From contig OY776378.1 of assembly GCA_963675575.1 (NCBI GenBank), positions 2,604,001 to 2,668,000 of the forward strand: a stretch of DNA of 64,000 nt. Direction: 5' to 3'. Both the position numbers and the translations under genes were made by a program. The DNA comes from JAGLOK01 sp963675575. GTDB taxonomy: Bacteria > Bacillota > Clostridia > Christensenellales > UMGS416. The notes below the pieces were generated by a model, which did no database searches, was not told the origin of the DNA, and was given only the letters and a program-made list of their open reading frames with translations. Of the stretch, positions 17,237 to 26,887 are shown one piece after another (position 1 is the stretch's first letter; each line of letters starts with the position of its first letter).

Positions 17237-18730
17237 ATGAAATATATCATCGCGCTTGATCAGGGAACCACCAGCAGCAGGACAATCATTTTTGATGAAA
17301 ACGGAGAAGCTATAGCTTCAGAAAATCAGGAATTCGAGCAAATCTATCCCAAATCCGGCTGGGTTGAGCATAATCCAATGGATATATTGCGTTCCCAAAC
17401 CGAAACACTTCGCAATGCGATAATAAAAAGTGGAATAAATCAAAAAGATATCGCCGCGGCAGGCATTACAAATCAACGAGAAACCACAATTGTTTGGGAC
17501 AAAAAAACAGGCAAGCCCGTGTATAACGCAATCGTATGGCAATGCAGAAGAACAGCTCACATATGCGAGCGCCTCGAAAAGGAAGGCTATGCAAATTATA
17601 TTAAAAAAACGACCGGACTGGTGCTTGACGCATATTTTTCCGGCACTAAAATCAGTTGGATATTGGACAATGTCCAAGGGGCGAGAGAAAAAGCGGAAAA
17701 CGGCGATTTGCTTTTTGGCACGGTGGACACATGGCTTATCTGGAATTTAACAAGCGGACAAGTCCACGCCACAGATTACTCCAACGCCTCAAGAACGATG
17801 CTATATGATATTCATAATCTTTGCTGGGATAAAAAGCTTTTAAACGCGTTAAATATTCCTATTTCCATGATGCCGCAAGTCAAAAACAGCTCCGACGATT
17901 ACGGAATAATCAAAGAAGATTTCATTTCCGGAAATATTCCGATATTCGGAGTGGCGGGAGACCAGCACGCAGCGCTTTTTGGTCAAGCATGTTTTGAAGC
18001 CGGCATGGTTAAAAACACCTATGGCACAGGCTGCTTTATGCTTATGAACACTGGAGACAAAGCCGTCTCATCCAAAAACAATCTCCTTACTACTATCGCA
18101 TGGGGCTTAGACGAAAAGATAACCTACGCCCTTGAAGGCTCTGTTTTCGTAGCGGGCGCGGCGATACAGTGGCTGAGAGATGAGCTAAAGATGATAAGCA
18201 GCGCATCGGAGTCTGAAGAGATAGCTCTGAGTGTCAAAGATACAGACGGTGTCTATCTTGTTCCCGCCTTCGCGGGATTGGGTGCTCCTTGGTGGGATAT
18301 GTATGCCCGAGGTACTTTGGTTGGCATGACCCGCGGCACAAAGAGGGCGCATATCGTCCGCGCCGCACTCGAATCCATCGCACTTCAAAGCCTGGATGTA
18401 ATAAACGCCATGAAGGAAGATTCGAAAACAGAAATCCCGATGCTCAAAGTGGATGGAGGCGCAAGTGCAAATAACTTTTTGATGCAATTTCAAGCCGACA
18501 TTATGAATGTAACGGTACAAAGACCCAATAGTGTGGAAACAACAGCTCTTGGCGCAGCCTACTTTGCCGCCATTAAGGCCGGCATTTATCATAGCCTGTC
18601 AGACATAGAAAAGCATTGGCGGTGCGATGCCGAGTTTGTTCCAAAAATGCAAGATGAAATGAGAACCCGCAAAATAAAAGGATGGCACAAAGCTTTAAGC
18701 CGCGCCCAAAAGTGGGAAGAGGAGGAATAA
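17237..18730 (+). CDS. glpK: Glycerol kinase
   Basis: This enzyme phosphorylates glycerol to sn-glycerol 3-phosphate with ATP. The 497 residues match the family length. FGGY-kinase motifs are present: [15 protein letters not shown] at the N-terminus, [14 protein letters not shown], the glycerol-site stretch around [29 protein letters not shown], and [13 protein letters not shown] followed by [26 protein letters not shown] precedes the ATG. No glycerol facilitator or glycerol-3-phosphate oxidase/dehydrogenase is adjacent; gpsA is 27 kb away. The next gene, arginase-like, starts one base after the stop, so the two are co-transcribed. Confidence 0.97.
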   Translation: MKYIIALDQGTTSSRTIIFDENGEAIASENQEFEQIYPKSGWVEHNPMDILRSQTETLRNAIIKSGINQKDIAAAGITNQRETTIVWDKKTGKPVYNAIVWQCRRTAHICERLEKEGYANYIKKTTGLVLDAYFSGTKISWILDNVQGAREKAENGDLLFGTVDTWLIWNLTSGQVHATDYSNASRTMLYDIHNLCWDKKLLNALNIPISMMPQVKNSSDDYGIIKEDFISGNIPIFGVAGDQHAALFGQACFEAGMVKNTYGTGCFMLMNTGDKAVSSKNNLLTTIAWGLDEKITYALEGSVFVAGAAIQWLRDELKMISSASESEEIALSVKDTDGVYLVPAFAGLGAPWWDMYARGTLVGMTRGTKRAHIVRAALESIALQSLDVINAMKEDSKTEIPMLKVDGGASANNFLMQFQADIMNVTVQRPNSVETTALGAAYFAAIKAGIYHSLSDIEKHWRCDAEFVPKMQDEMRTRKIKGWHKALSRAQKWEEEE

Positions 18731-18731
18731 A

Positions 18732-19640
18732 ATGTTTATTGATATTTTTGGCGCGCCCACAGCCTTGGGAATAGGGCAAAACGGAACTGATATGGGACCA
18801 GATGCAATTCGATATGCAGAGCTTCACCGAGAGCTGGATTTGCTTAAGCGAAAGTATAAGGACTATGGAAACATACAAGTTCCTAAAATAGACATCCACT
18901 CCCAAGACTGCGATGAAATAGTCGCGGCCATCAATGAAGTGAATTCCACACTTTACACTCTCGTTAGTAACTCCGTAGAAAACGGCAACCTCCCGCTGAC
19001 TTTGGGCGGAGACCACTCTATAGCCATAGGAACGGCTTTAGGCGCGCAAAAAGCGCTAGGCAAAATAGGCGTCTTATGGATAGATGCCCACTGCGATTGC
19101 AACACACTTAACACAACCGTATCCGGGAACATTCACGGAATGTCACTCGCAGCCATTGCCGGATGCGCCGGGGAAAAGCTTACAACCTTCAAGGAAGCCT
19201 CCCTTGCATATATTGACCCCAAAAAATGTGTTGTGGTTGGCAACCGAGAAGTTGACGAACTTGAGCTTGAAGTGGTAAAACGATGTGGAATAAATGTGTT
19301 TACAATGGCCGATGTTGATATGATAGGAATAAAGGGCGTAATGGACAAGGCTTTAAGCATTGTAACAGACGGCACAAAAGGATTCCATTTAAGCTTTGAC
19401 ATGGACGCAATAACTCCAGAAGAAGCCCCGGGCGTGGGGACGCCTATAAGAGGAGGCTTCACCTTTAGAGAATCTCATTTGATTGTGGAGATGATAGCGG
19501 AAACAAAAGAATTATGCTCTTTTGACTTTGCAGAAACTAATCCGCTTTTAGATATAAAAAATCAGACAGGAAAGCTTGCTGTGTCCCTTATCGCCGCTGT
19601 TTTAGGCAAAAGATTTACAGCTCCTTTTCAAAGAACGTAA
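18732..19640 (+). CDS. Arginase-family ureohydrolase (probable arginase)
   Basis: The 302-residue enzyme carries the binuclear manganese site: GGDHS (92-96), D118-A-H120-C-D122, and D223/D225 in SFDMDAITPEEAPGVGTP. The N-terminal FGAPTALGIGQNGTDMGPDAIRYA and the APGVGTP form are more arginase-like than agmatinase-like. It would yield ornithine and urea from arginine. Substrate choice between arginine, agmatine and formimino-glutamate is not certain from sequence. It is translated one base after glpK, and its stop lies two bases from the stop of the convergent ABC gene, so there is no room for a separate terminator. Confidence 0.88.
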   Translation: MFIDIFGAPTALGIGQNGTDMGPDAIRYAELHRELDLLKRKYKDYGNIQVPKIDIHSQDCDEIVAAINEVNSTLYTLVSNSVENGNLPLTLGGDHSIAIGTALGAQKALGKIGVLWIDAHCDCNTLNTTVSGNIHGMSLAAIAGCAGEKLTTFKEASLAYIDPKKCVVVGNREVDELELEVVKRCGINVFTMADVDMIGIKGVMDKALSIVTDGTKGFHLSFDMDAITPEEAPGVGTPIRGGFTFRESHLIVEMIAETKELCSFDFAETNPLLDIKNQTGKLAVSLIAAVLGKRFTAPFQRT

Positions 19641-19642
19641 AA

Positions 19643-20791
19643 TTATACTAAATCTTTCTTCATTACTCTTAAACCAAGAACAAAATATATAAGCGCCATT
19701 CCTAAAAGAACCAGTATCGATGCCAGTGCATCAGACGGAGGATTTCCTCTCATCGCGATGCTTTCCATCGCAGACAAGGCCCACCTTTGAGGCGTTATAT
19801 TGCTTAGAAGCAAAAGCGCTTTGTTTGATATTATTTCCATAGGCCACATACACCCTCCAAGCATAGCTGTGCTAACCAATATAATAGGTGTCAACGCCCC
19901 CATCTGATCATATGACTTTACAACACTTGAAAGAAACAGGCCAAGGCATGTGAAAGTTAAGATATAGCATGCCGAGATAGCTAGCAAAATACCCAGATTA
20001 TCCCCCCATTGAATATTAAAGAGATATTTCCCGGCCAAAAGAACTATAGCGATTTGAGCGAAACCCAAAAGAAATGTTACAAACATTTTGGCGAACAGCT
20101 GTGACGCTCGGCTTATAGGCGTCACAAGGTTTCTTTGGAATATGTGAAGCTTTTTTTCCTTTAATATATCCGCCATCACAAACACCATTGAAAAAGTTGA
20201 AAAGAAAAGCATAAAGCCAAGCACATAGTGCATTAAGTTATTATATCCCGACCACTCACTTTCACCCTGAGTGGCTATATTCGTTTGATAAGATTTATTT
20301 GCATATTTTTCGTCAAAAACATCGGCGATCTCTGCACTTATGTCATCTTCCAGCTTAAGCGTCTGCTCAATGGCAACCGCCACATTTGCTTTGTTCACCA
20401 TTAGAGAGAGCGCATTGGACAAAGTATTTTTAAGCTGAATAACTTCCACCGCGCTTTTACCTGATACTATTTTGATTTTTGAATAGTCCGATTCAAAACC
20501 ATCCTCGATTACTATACCCGCCATAATAGAGCTATCTTTCAATAATTCTTGCATATCTTCCAATGACGCGCTTTGAAACTCAAATCCATCGGCGGTATCT
20601 ATCAATGTCTCTTGAAGATTGTTTGACACTTCCGAGTTATCTAGATCGACTATCCGAACGGACAAGAAATAGTCCCCGCCGAAAGCCTGACTGAAAATCA
20701 TGGTAAGCACTATAGCCATAGCCATCATTACAACGACTAAAACGATATCGTCTTTAAGGAGTTTTATTCTAAGCTTTATATGCTCAAGCAT
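19643..20791 (-). CDS. ABC-2 type permease (second membrane subunit)
   Basis: The protein of about 382 residues has one N-terminal membrane helix, an external domain of about 160 residues, then five to six C-terminal helices including YDQMGALTPIILVSTAMLGGCMWPMEI. This is the YhgE/NatB-like ABC-2 layout used for export. I start at ATG 20791 (MLEHIKLRIK), which has GAGGGG upstream and overlaps the end of the preceding permease gene by 8 bp. The longer frame from 20833 has no support. It should form a heterodimer with the 20784-22115 product. Confidence 0.86.
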   Translation of the reverse strand: MLEHIKLRIKLLKDDIVLVVVMMAMAIVLTMIFSQAFGGDYFLSVRIVDLDNSEVSNNLQETLIDTADGFEFQSASLEDMQELLKDSSIMAGIVIEDGFESDYSKIKIVSGKSAVEVIQLKNTLSNALSLMVNKANVAVAIEQTLKLEDDISAEIADVFDEKYANKSYQTNIATQGESEWSGYNNLMHYVLGFMLFFSTFSMVFVMADILKEKKLHIFQRNLVTPISRASQLFAKMFVTFLLGFAQIAIVLLAGKYLFNIQWGDNLGILLAISACYILTFTCLGLFLSSVVKSYDQMGALTPIILVSTAMLGGCMWPMEIISNKALLLLSNITPQRWALSAMESIAMRGNPPSDALASILVLLGMALIYFVLGLRVMKKDLV

Positions 20792-22115
20792 TTTCTTTTT
20801 TCCCCTCCGAACTAATAAGCAGCCAGGCAGCAACGAAAAATATCGCGCCGAAAAGCAATATTATCAAAATCTCAGATATGATATTGCTTATTTCCATCCC
20901 CTGGGCAGTTTTTATATAGGCCGAAAGCGCCTGCCCATTTACTGTAAATTTTGAAATTTTGGTGAAAAATTTTGGAAGAACCGAAAGTGGAATATAGCTT
21001 CCTCCCAGCAGGGCCAGCACTTGTACAATTGCTCCTTCAAAAGCATTTGCCAGCTTATAGTTGCCACTTCTCAAGGAAATCGCGCCAATAAAGCTGCCCA
21101 AGCCGCCGATTGCGAAAGAACCGCATAAGGCTATGAGGGCGACAGTCAGATAATTTCCCCAATCAACATTGAAAAAAACCGAAGAAAGACCTATCATTAC
21201 AACACTTTGCAAAAGACAGATTATCAAAACAACCACCATTTTTGACATCATCATCTGAAAGTACGTGACTCCCAAAACTTTCATTCTGTAGTATGTTAGG
21301 TTTTCTTTTTCTTCAAGCATGCTCCGTCCTCCTATCCCCGCCGAAAAAAGCATGAACATGCAAAGCATCGCTGCCGTATAATATGTGAAGCTGTCAATAA
21401 GCTCATACTGCTCTACCGTCTCCGTTTTTATTTCAATCCGCGCATTTAAAGTAAGCTTACTTAGATTTTCATGGAACAGCCCCGCTTTTTGCATTATCTC
21501 TTGCTGGGTTAAATACTTTTGACTTATTTCATTAAACACTTCTCCGTTTGCAAGATGCATCGACAAACTATCGGAAAAAGCGGAAATAACCTGCCTGACT
21601 ATTTCCCCTCTATAGCTAGACGACGCGTCAGCTACTATTTCCAATTCCACTTTTTCTTTATACCCGAACATATTTGAATATGTAGCGATAATGAAATTTT
21701 CAGGAATATAAATTATCGCCGAAACGCTTAATTCGTCAAGCGCTTCCTGTGCCGCTTCTTCGCTCATTATTTCATATTGTAATATTCCCCGAATATCGTC
21801 GGAGTCCAAAAACTCATCAAAAAATATTGATTCCGGATCAATTGATGCCATTGAATTCTTATAAGCTTCAACAGCCGAAGCAGGTAAATTCTTAATTTCA
21901 TCAATTCCGTTCAAAACATCATCATAGCTTAACAAAGTTTCATATTGTTTCACAATCGCAACCTTCACTGGCTCATCCAACCCGGCCGGCGAAAAACTTC
22001 CGCCTAGTGCAAAGCTTAGAATAACTGTCAAAACAACAGGCATGGCGATGATAATGAGCATTTGTTTGCCATCGAATATATTAACTTTGAGATCTTTCAT
22101 TATACTATTTAGCAT
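20784..22115 (-). CDS. ABC-2 type permease (first membrane subunit)
   Basis: The 443-residue protein has the same plan as its downstream neighbour: N-terminal helix, long external region (about 45-230), then six helices with the family stretch FEGAIVQVLALLGGSYIPLSVLPKF. It lies nine bases after the ATPase gene at 22125 and is translationally coupled to the second permease. With them it makes a three-gene exporter, with a natural product, peptide or Na+ as possible cargo. No dedicated regulator sits next to it. Confidence 0.86.
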   Translation of the reverse strand: MLNSIMKDLKVNIFDGKQMLIIIAMPVVLTVILSFALGGSFSPAGLDEPVKVAIVKQYETLLSYDDVLNGIDEIKNLPASAVEAYKNSMASIDPESIFFDEFLDSDDIRGILQYEIMSEEAAQEALDELSVSAIIYIPENFIIATYSNMFGYKEKVELEIVADASSSYRGEIVRQVISAFSDSLSMHLANGEVFNEISQKYLTQQEIMQKAGLFHENLSKLTLNARIEIKTETVEQYELIDSFTYYTAAMLCMFMLFSAGIGGRSMLEEKENLTYYRMKVLGVTYFQMMMSKMVVVLIICLLQSVVMIGLSSVFFNVDWGNYLTVALIALCGSFAIGGLGSFIGAISLRSGNYKLANAFEGAIVQVLALLGGSYIPLSVLPKFFTKISKFTVNGQALSAYIKTAQGMEISNIISEILIILLFGAIFFVAAWLLISSEGKKENA

Positions 22116-22124
22116 GCCTCTACC

Positions 22125-23054
22125 TTAATCCCTCAATGCTCTTCCGGTAAGATGAATAAACACAGCCTCCAGATTTGGCACCACGCTTTCAAACGATTTT
22201 ATCTTGCAATCGTTGCTTATCACATTAAAAAGCTCGGCATATCTGCCGCTAATGCTGCTGCCAGTCACGACCAAAGTGTCTTCGGAATATTGTGCGTCAT
22301 CGACAAAATCCAGCTCCTTTATTTTCTCGGGTAAGCCATCAACTTTTTTATCCAAAACAATATTAAGCTGTTCATTGGCATCCAGCATTTCCACAAGCTC
22401 CTGCTTTGTTCCTTGCGCAATTATACGGCCTTTGTCCATAATGCATATTCTGTTGCAGAGATATTCAACCTCTTCCATATAGTGGCTGGTATATATAACT
22501 GTTGCACCCTTTTTATTAAGATCAGCCACAGTATCCAAAATGTATTTCCTGGACTGCGGATCAATGCCCACAGTAGGCTCATCCATAATTATAAACTTTG
22601 GGTTTCCCATAAGAGCCGCGCCAATGTTGAGCCTTCTTTTCATACCGCCGGAATAGTTTTTCACGCGGTCTTTTAATCGTTCATCTATGCCTACAATATC
22701 GGAAACTTCCGTTAGCCTTTTTTTGAGCTCGCCACCCCTTAAGCCGTATGCCCTGCCCCAAAAAAGGAGATTATCTTTCCCTGAGAGCGTGGGATAAAGA
22801 GCGATTTCCTGAGGCACATAGCCCAATTCCCTTTGCAGTGTTTTTGGGTTCTTATGCACATTTTCACCTTTGTATAAAACTTCGCCTTCGGTGGGATTAA
22901 TAAGCGTGGCTATCATAGATATGGTCGTGGATTTGCCCGCACCATTGGGTCCTAAAAACCCAAGACATTCGCCTTCTTGCACATTCAAGCTGACTCCATC
23001 GACAGCTTTTACTTTTTTAAAGTGCTTTTTCAGATTTTTTGTTTCAAGCAACAT
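22125..23054 (-). CDS. ABC transporter ATP-binding protein (drug/Na+ exporter type)
   Basis: The 309-residue ATPase has all motifs canonical: Walker A GPNGAGKST, Q-loop YVPQEIALYPTLSG, signature NYSGGMKRRLNIGAALMG, Walker B FIIMDEPTVGIDPQSR and H-loop YTSHYMEEVE. The C-terminal 90 residues form the extension typical of DrrA/NatA-like proteins. It is the first gene of the exporter operon and is divergent from the acyltransferase at 23217. Confidence 0.92.
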   Translation of the reverse strand: MLLETKNLKKHFKKVKAVDGVSLNVQEGECLGFLGPNGAGKSTTISMIATLINPTEGEVLYKGENVHKNPKTLQRELGYVPQEIALYPTLSGKDNLLFWGRAYGLRGGELKKRLTEVSDIVGIDERLKDRVKNYSGGMKRRLNIGAALMGNPKFIIMDEPTVGIDPQSRKYILDTVADLNKKGATVIYTSHYMEEVEYLCNRICIMDKGRIIAQGTKQELVEMLDANEQLNIVLDKKVDGLPEKIKELDFVDDAQYSEDTLVVTGSSISGRYAELFNVISNDCKIKSFESVVPNLEAVFIHLTGRALRD

Positions 23055-23216
23055 ATTGCTACCTCTTAAGATTTATGTTTTAATATTATCTCATAATAAA
23101 TTAAATTTGTCATTAAGGGCAATCTCGTATATTATAAGCATAATGCAAAAAGATCTTTAGAAAACACACTAGTATGATATATAATAAAAATATATATTAA
23201 TGCAAAGAGGATAATA

Positions 23217-23942
23217 ATGTCGAGAATAAGAGTTGTATTTTGGTACACCATAGCATATTTGATTTTGCTTTTTACTTACCCTATAATATGGTACCCAAAA
23301 TATCTAAACTACAGAAATATAATAAAATCAAGAGATACTTTTTCTTATCACTATATGCAGAAATTTGCCAAGATTTTATTTTATGCCACAGGCTCAAGAA
23401 TAACCGTTCAAGGTCTAGAAAATATTCCAAAGGAAGGCCCTGTGCTTTTTGTAAGCAACCATCAAGGTCATATGGACAGCTTCATAATACAAGGGTTTAT
23501 TAAAAAACCAAAAGGTTTTATCACAATAACAGAATATCAAAGAGCGCTCATTTTGCGTACGTGGATGAAATATATTGGTTGTGTTTTTATAGACAGAAGC
23601 GATATAAAACAGCAGCTCGAATGTATCAATCAAGCAACAGATAAACTCAAAAGCGGATATTCAATGGTCGTATTCCCCGAAGGAAAACTGAATGATGGGA
23701 AAGAAACATTAAAATTTCAAAAGGGATGGCTGCGTATGGCCACCAAAAGCGGTGCGCCCATAGTTCCTATTACAATAAAAGACTCTTATAAGGTTCTCTC
23801 ATACAACGGCAGACGAGTGCGCCCAACAAAAGTGGAGTGTATTGTTTCAAAGCCTATTGATACCTCACAAATAAAAAGAGCGGACGAAAGTGAATTTATA
23901 CTGCAAATAAGAGAAGTCATTTTAAATAATTTAAGCAGCTGA
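23217..23942 (+). CDS. 1-acyl-sn-glycerol-3-phosphate acyltransferase (PlsC-like)
   Basis: The 241-residue membrane-associated enzyme of phospholipid synthesis adds the second acyl chain to lysophosphatidate. Catalytic motif I is NH82-QGHM-D87 (H-x4-D), motif III is VVFPEGKLNDG, and motif IV is the GAPIVPITIKDSYK region. One N-terminal membrane helix (about 7-24) is visible. AGAGG precedes the ATG at 23217. It stands alone between divergent and convergent neighbours, so its operon gives no further clue; a related lysolipid acyltransferase role is possible. Confidence 0.88.
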   Translation: MSRIRVVFWYTIAYLILLFTYPIIWYPKYLNYRNIIKSRDTFSYHYMQKFAKILFYATGSRITVQGLENIPKEGPVLFVSNHQGHMDSFIIQGFIKKPKGFITITEYQRALILRTWMKYIGCVFIDRSDIKQQLECINQATDKLKSGYSMVVFPEGKLNDGKETLKFQKGWLRMATKSGAPIVPITIKDSYKVLSYNGRRVRPTKVECIVSKPIDTSQIKRADESEFILQIREVILNNLSS

Positions 23943-24018
23943 TTTTCTATTTAAGTTTAAAAGCCTAATTCTCCACATGATTTAATCATGCTTTATCCAG
24001 CTGCCCAAACACATCAAA

Positions 24019-24453
24019 TCATTTTATAAGATATTGCTGAATTGCTTTAATCCCCAATATATAGCTGTCAAATCCAAATCCGCAAATTTGACCTATGCAT
24101 GCGGAAGTCGTAACGGTTTTCTTGCGGAATTCCTCTCGGGCATGAATGTTTGATATATGTACCTCAACAACGGGAGTTGAAATAGCGCTTATCACATCCA
24201 GCAAAGCGATTGAGTAGTGGGTGTAGGCCGCAGGGTTAATCACAACACCGTCATATTTACCATCCGCTGCCTGCAAAATATCCACCATTTCGCCTTCAAT
24301 ATTGCTTTGCATAACATCAACCTCGATATTGGCGTTTTTTGCTTCCGCTTTTATTATATCGCACAAATCATTATAATCATTTTTCCCGTATATTTCGGGC
24401 TCCCTTTTCCCCAACAGATTAATGTTAGGACCGTTAAGCACTAATATTTTCAT
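24019..24453 (-). CDS. aroQ: 3-dehydroquinate dehydratase, type II
   Basis: Third step of the shikimate pathway. At 144 residues it is typical of the dodecameric type II enzyme. Active-site segments are NGPNINLLGKREPEIYG (catalytic Tyr at the end), VINPAAYTHYSIALLDVI (Asn and His) and VEVHISNIHAREEFR. AAGGAG precedes the ATG. It is the last gene of the aro block, one base after aroK. I see no strong terminator in the 76 bp before the convergent plsC stop. Confidence 0.96.
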   Translation of the reverse strand: MKILVLNGPNINLLGKREPEIYGKNDYNDLCDIIKAEAKNANIEVDVMQSNIEGEMVDILQAADGKYDGVVINPAAYTHYSIALLDVISAISTPVVEVHISNIHAREEFRKKTVTTSACIGQICGFGFDSYILGIKAIQQYLIK

Positions 24454-24454
24454 A

Positions 24455-24955
24455 TCATTTCTCCTTGATTTTATTTAATATATCGCTGATTACTTCATCA
24501 ATTTCTTTATTGGAGTCAATTTCAACATCCGCGTATTCCAAGTACAGTTTTATTCTTTTATTATATAATTCATAAAGCTTTTCTTGCCCACCGGCCAAGA
24601 GAGGGCGTGTTTCGCTCACAATGTCTTTCAAAATATTTTCAACCGATCTGTTCAGAAAAAATATCATTCCTGTTTCAGATATAGCTTCCATGTTTTCTTT
24701 TCTTGTAATTATCCCTCCGCCTGTTGCTATTACAGAGTTTTGGAGCTTTGATGCCTCCATAGCACACATTGTCTCGCATTTGCGAAAATAATCTTCCCCT
24801 TGTTCAAAGAGCTTTGCTATTGCTCCAAAACGTTTTTCTATCATATTATCAATATCAACAAAATGATATCCCAGCTTTGATTCAAGTATTTTCCCGATTG
24901 TGGTTTTCCCGCTGCCGGGCATGCCAATCAGCACAATATTGCTCTTATTTGCCAT
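24455..24955 (-). CDS. aroK: Shikimate kinase
   Basis: Phosphorylates shikimate at O3. A P-loop enzyme of about 166 residues with GMPGSGKTTIGK (Walker A), VDIDNMIEKRFG (shikimate-binding Asp), ATGGGIITRKEN and SETRPLL in the lid region. I start at ATG 24955 (MANKSNIVLIG), which overlaps the last codons of aroE by 11 bp and has AAAGAG upstream. The longer frame from 24982 lies inside aroE and lacks a ribosome site. Confidence 0.94.
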   Translation of the reverse strand: MANKSNIVLIGMPGSGKTTIGKILESKLGYHFVDIDNMIEKRFGAIAKLFEQGEDYFRKCETMCAMEASKLQNSVIATGGGIITRKENMEAISETGMIFFLNRSVENILKDIVSETRPLLAGGQEKLYELYNKRIKLYLEYADVEIDSNKEIDEVISDILNKIKEK

Positions 24956-25775
24956 TTTGCAGCTCTTTCTTAATATCTTCATATATTTTATCGATTATTT
25001 CGTCGGCTATCTCTATCCCGTTCCAGATTTCCTGAGCTTTTACAGCTTGAGAAACAAGCATATACAGACCGTTAGTATATTTGGCGCCATTTTCTTTCGC
25101 CATTTGTAAAAGCTTTGTTTCGGCGGGATTGTATATCAAATCCGCCACAGAGCTAAAGCCTTCTATGATTTTCGCATTTACAGCGTATCCCTCCGTGTTT
25201 GGATACATTCCGACGGGCGTAGTATTAATAAGCACTTCGTACCCATGATTATTATTTAGGCTTTCATAGTCAGTTGTTTTTATACCGACAAACTTTTCTG
25301 CCGCCGCCTTTTTATCTCTGCTTACCACCATTATATCATCGCAAGACTTGTCTTTTAAAAAGGCAACCACTGTTCTTGCCGATCCTCCCGAACCCAACAC
25401 CATCACTTTCTTTCCTTCAACCTCAATATCCGCAAATTCCAACATCTTTTCTACTCCGAAGTAATCGGTGTTGTATCCTTTTAGCCCCAATTCCTGTGGC
25501 ATTATTGTATTAACAGAATCTATCTTTTCCGCCTCCGCTGAAACTGACGATAAAAATGGAATCACATCTCTTTTATATGGAATTGTAACATTGATTCCCG
25601 CTAACCCATTTGAGCCAAGCCCCAAAACAAAATCCTTAACCTTCTCAGGCTCCATAGGATACAGTGCATATTCACCTTCAATCTCAGTATATTTAAATAT
25701 CAGCTCATGTATTTGCGGAGAAAGACTGTGTCCCAGCGTTCTTCCCAAGAGGCCATACTTTTTATAGGTTGTCAC
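24945..25775 (-). CDS. aroE: Shikimate dehydrogenase
   Basis: Reduces 3-dehydroshikimate with NADPH. Substrate-site motifs are HSLSPQIHEL, INVTIPYKRDV (catalytic Lys) and GYNTDYFGVEKML (catalytic Asp). The dinucleotide fold is VMVLGSGGSARTVVAFL, followed by NTTPVGMYPN. I take GTG 25775 as the start (reading MTTYKKYGLLG) because AGGAG lies eight bases upstream. The frame can extend to 25835, but that would overlap the pheA end by 74 bp without homology. With GTG the overlap with pheA is 14 bp. Confidence 0.94.
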   Translation of the reverse strand: MTTYKKYGLLGRTLGHSLSPQIHELIFKYTEIEGEYALYPMEPEKVKDFVLGLGSNGLAGINVTIPYKRDVIPFLSSVSAEAEKIDSVNTIMPQELGLKGYNTDYFGVEKMLEFADIEVEGKKVMVLGSGGSARTVVAFLKDKSCDDIMVVSRDKKAAAEKFVGIKTTDYESLNNNHGYEVLINTTPVGMYPNTEGYAVNAKIIEGFSSVADLIYNPAETKLLQMAKENGAKYTNGLYMLVSQAVKAQEIWNGIEIADEIIDKIYEDIKKELQNGK

Positions 25776-26886
25776 TTTTGCATCTCCTGTAGTTTCCCAA
25801 CATTTTAACTTCCGTACAATAGCTATCAATCTCACTTAGTGCCGCTATCACGCTTTCGTCTTTCAAATTGCCTGAAAAATCAAGATGGAATCTATATTGC
25901 CAAGGCATGTTTGGTATTGGTCTCGAGAAAAGCTGCAAAAGGTTTAACCCATGTTTCGAGAAGATGTCAAGCAACCCGTAAAGTGTTCCAGGCTTATGCT
26001 CAATGGAGCATATAATAGATACTTTGTCCGCGCCGTCATCTTCCTTTGTCTCTTTTGCTATAGCCACAAATCTTGTGTAGTTACTATTATTGCTTTGTAT
26101 ATCCTCTGCAATAATGTTGAGTCCATACAAATTGCCTGCTCGTCTTGAGGCTATCGCAGCAACGGTTTTATCATTTTCAGACTTCACATCTTTTGCAGCA
26201 TCGGCAGTGCTTTTAGCGGGAACTGACAAAACATTATGCCTGCGCAAGAATTCTTCACATTGCTCCAATGCTTGTGGGTGTGACCACACCTTTTTAATGC
26301 ATCCGAGAGAGCTTCCAGCGGTTCCCAAAAGGAAATGCCTCACCTTTACGATATGTTCACCGATTATTCTTACATCGTGGTTTACTAGGAAGTCAACGGT
26401 TTGGTTTACGCTTCCGGTGGAAGAGTTTTCGACTGGAATCATTGCCATATCATATGTGCCATCTTCCACTTTTTTTATTATTTCTCCAAAAGTCTGAACA
26501 CTTATGGCTGTTGCGTCCTCTTTGAAATATTCCACCACAGCCTGCTCGGAAAACGAACCGGGAACTCCCAGATATGCAACGGTGGGCAAGGATTGAGTGC
26601 TTAGCGTGCCATTTTCATTTGATTTACCCATCATGTCATATTGCATTCTTCTGCTAACAGAAAGCAAATCTTCAACAAACTGCTGAGTATATTCTTTATA
26701 CTCGGGGTCGGATTTTTTTAAAATATCATCGATAAGCTGCTTTTCACGATTTCTGTCTAGAACCTGAATACCGTTATTTATTTTATATTCGGCGACCTTT
26801 TTAACCAAATCCATCCGCTTAATGAACTGATTAATCATTTCATCATTTACAGCGTCTATTTCATTTCTTATCTGATTTAAATCCAT
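25762..26886 (-). CDS. pheA: Bifunctional chorismate mutase / prephenate dehydratase
   Basis: Makes phenylpyruvate from chorismate. Residues 1-85 are an AroQ-class chorismate mutase (IRNEIDAVNDEMINQFIKRMDLVKKVAEYK). Residues 100-275 are prephenate dehydratase (YLGVPGSFSEQAVVEYF, MIPVENSSTGSVNQTVD, SNNSNYTRF). Residues 285-365 are an ACT domain. The Phe-binding motifs usually written GALV and ESRP read GTLY and FSRP here, so feedback control may differ. The gene begins one base after the aroC stop with GGAG upstream. It has no leader of its own, unlike pheA of enteric bacteria. Confidence 0.94.
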   Translation of the reverse strand: MDLNQIRNEIDAVNDEMINQFIKRMDLVKKVAEYKINNGIQVLDRNREKQLIDDILKKSDPEYKEYTQQFVEDLLSVSRRMQYDMMGKSNENGTLSTQSLPTVAYLGVPGSFSEQAVVEYFKEDATAISVQTFGEIIKKVEDGTYDMAMIPVENSSTGSVNQTVDFLVNHDVRIIGEHIVKVRHFLLGTAGSSLGCIKKVWSHPQALEQCEEFLRRHNVLSVPAKSTADAAKDVKSENDKTVAAIASRRAGNLYGLNIIAEDIQSNNSNYTRFVAIAKETKEDDGADKVSIICSIEHKPGTLYGLLDIFSKHGLNLLQLFSRPIPNMPWQYRFHLDFSGNLKDESVIAALSEIDSYCTEVKMLGNYRRCKSDNL

Positions 26887-26887
26887 C

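Noticed and set aside
24945..25835. Longer aroE start at 25835
   Set aside because: It would overlap pheA by 74 bp and add residues not matching the family. GTG 25775 has AGGAG at the right distance.
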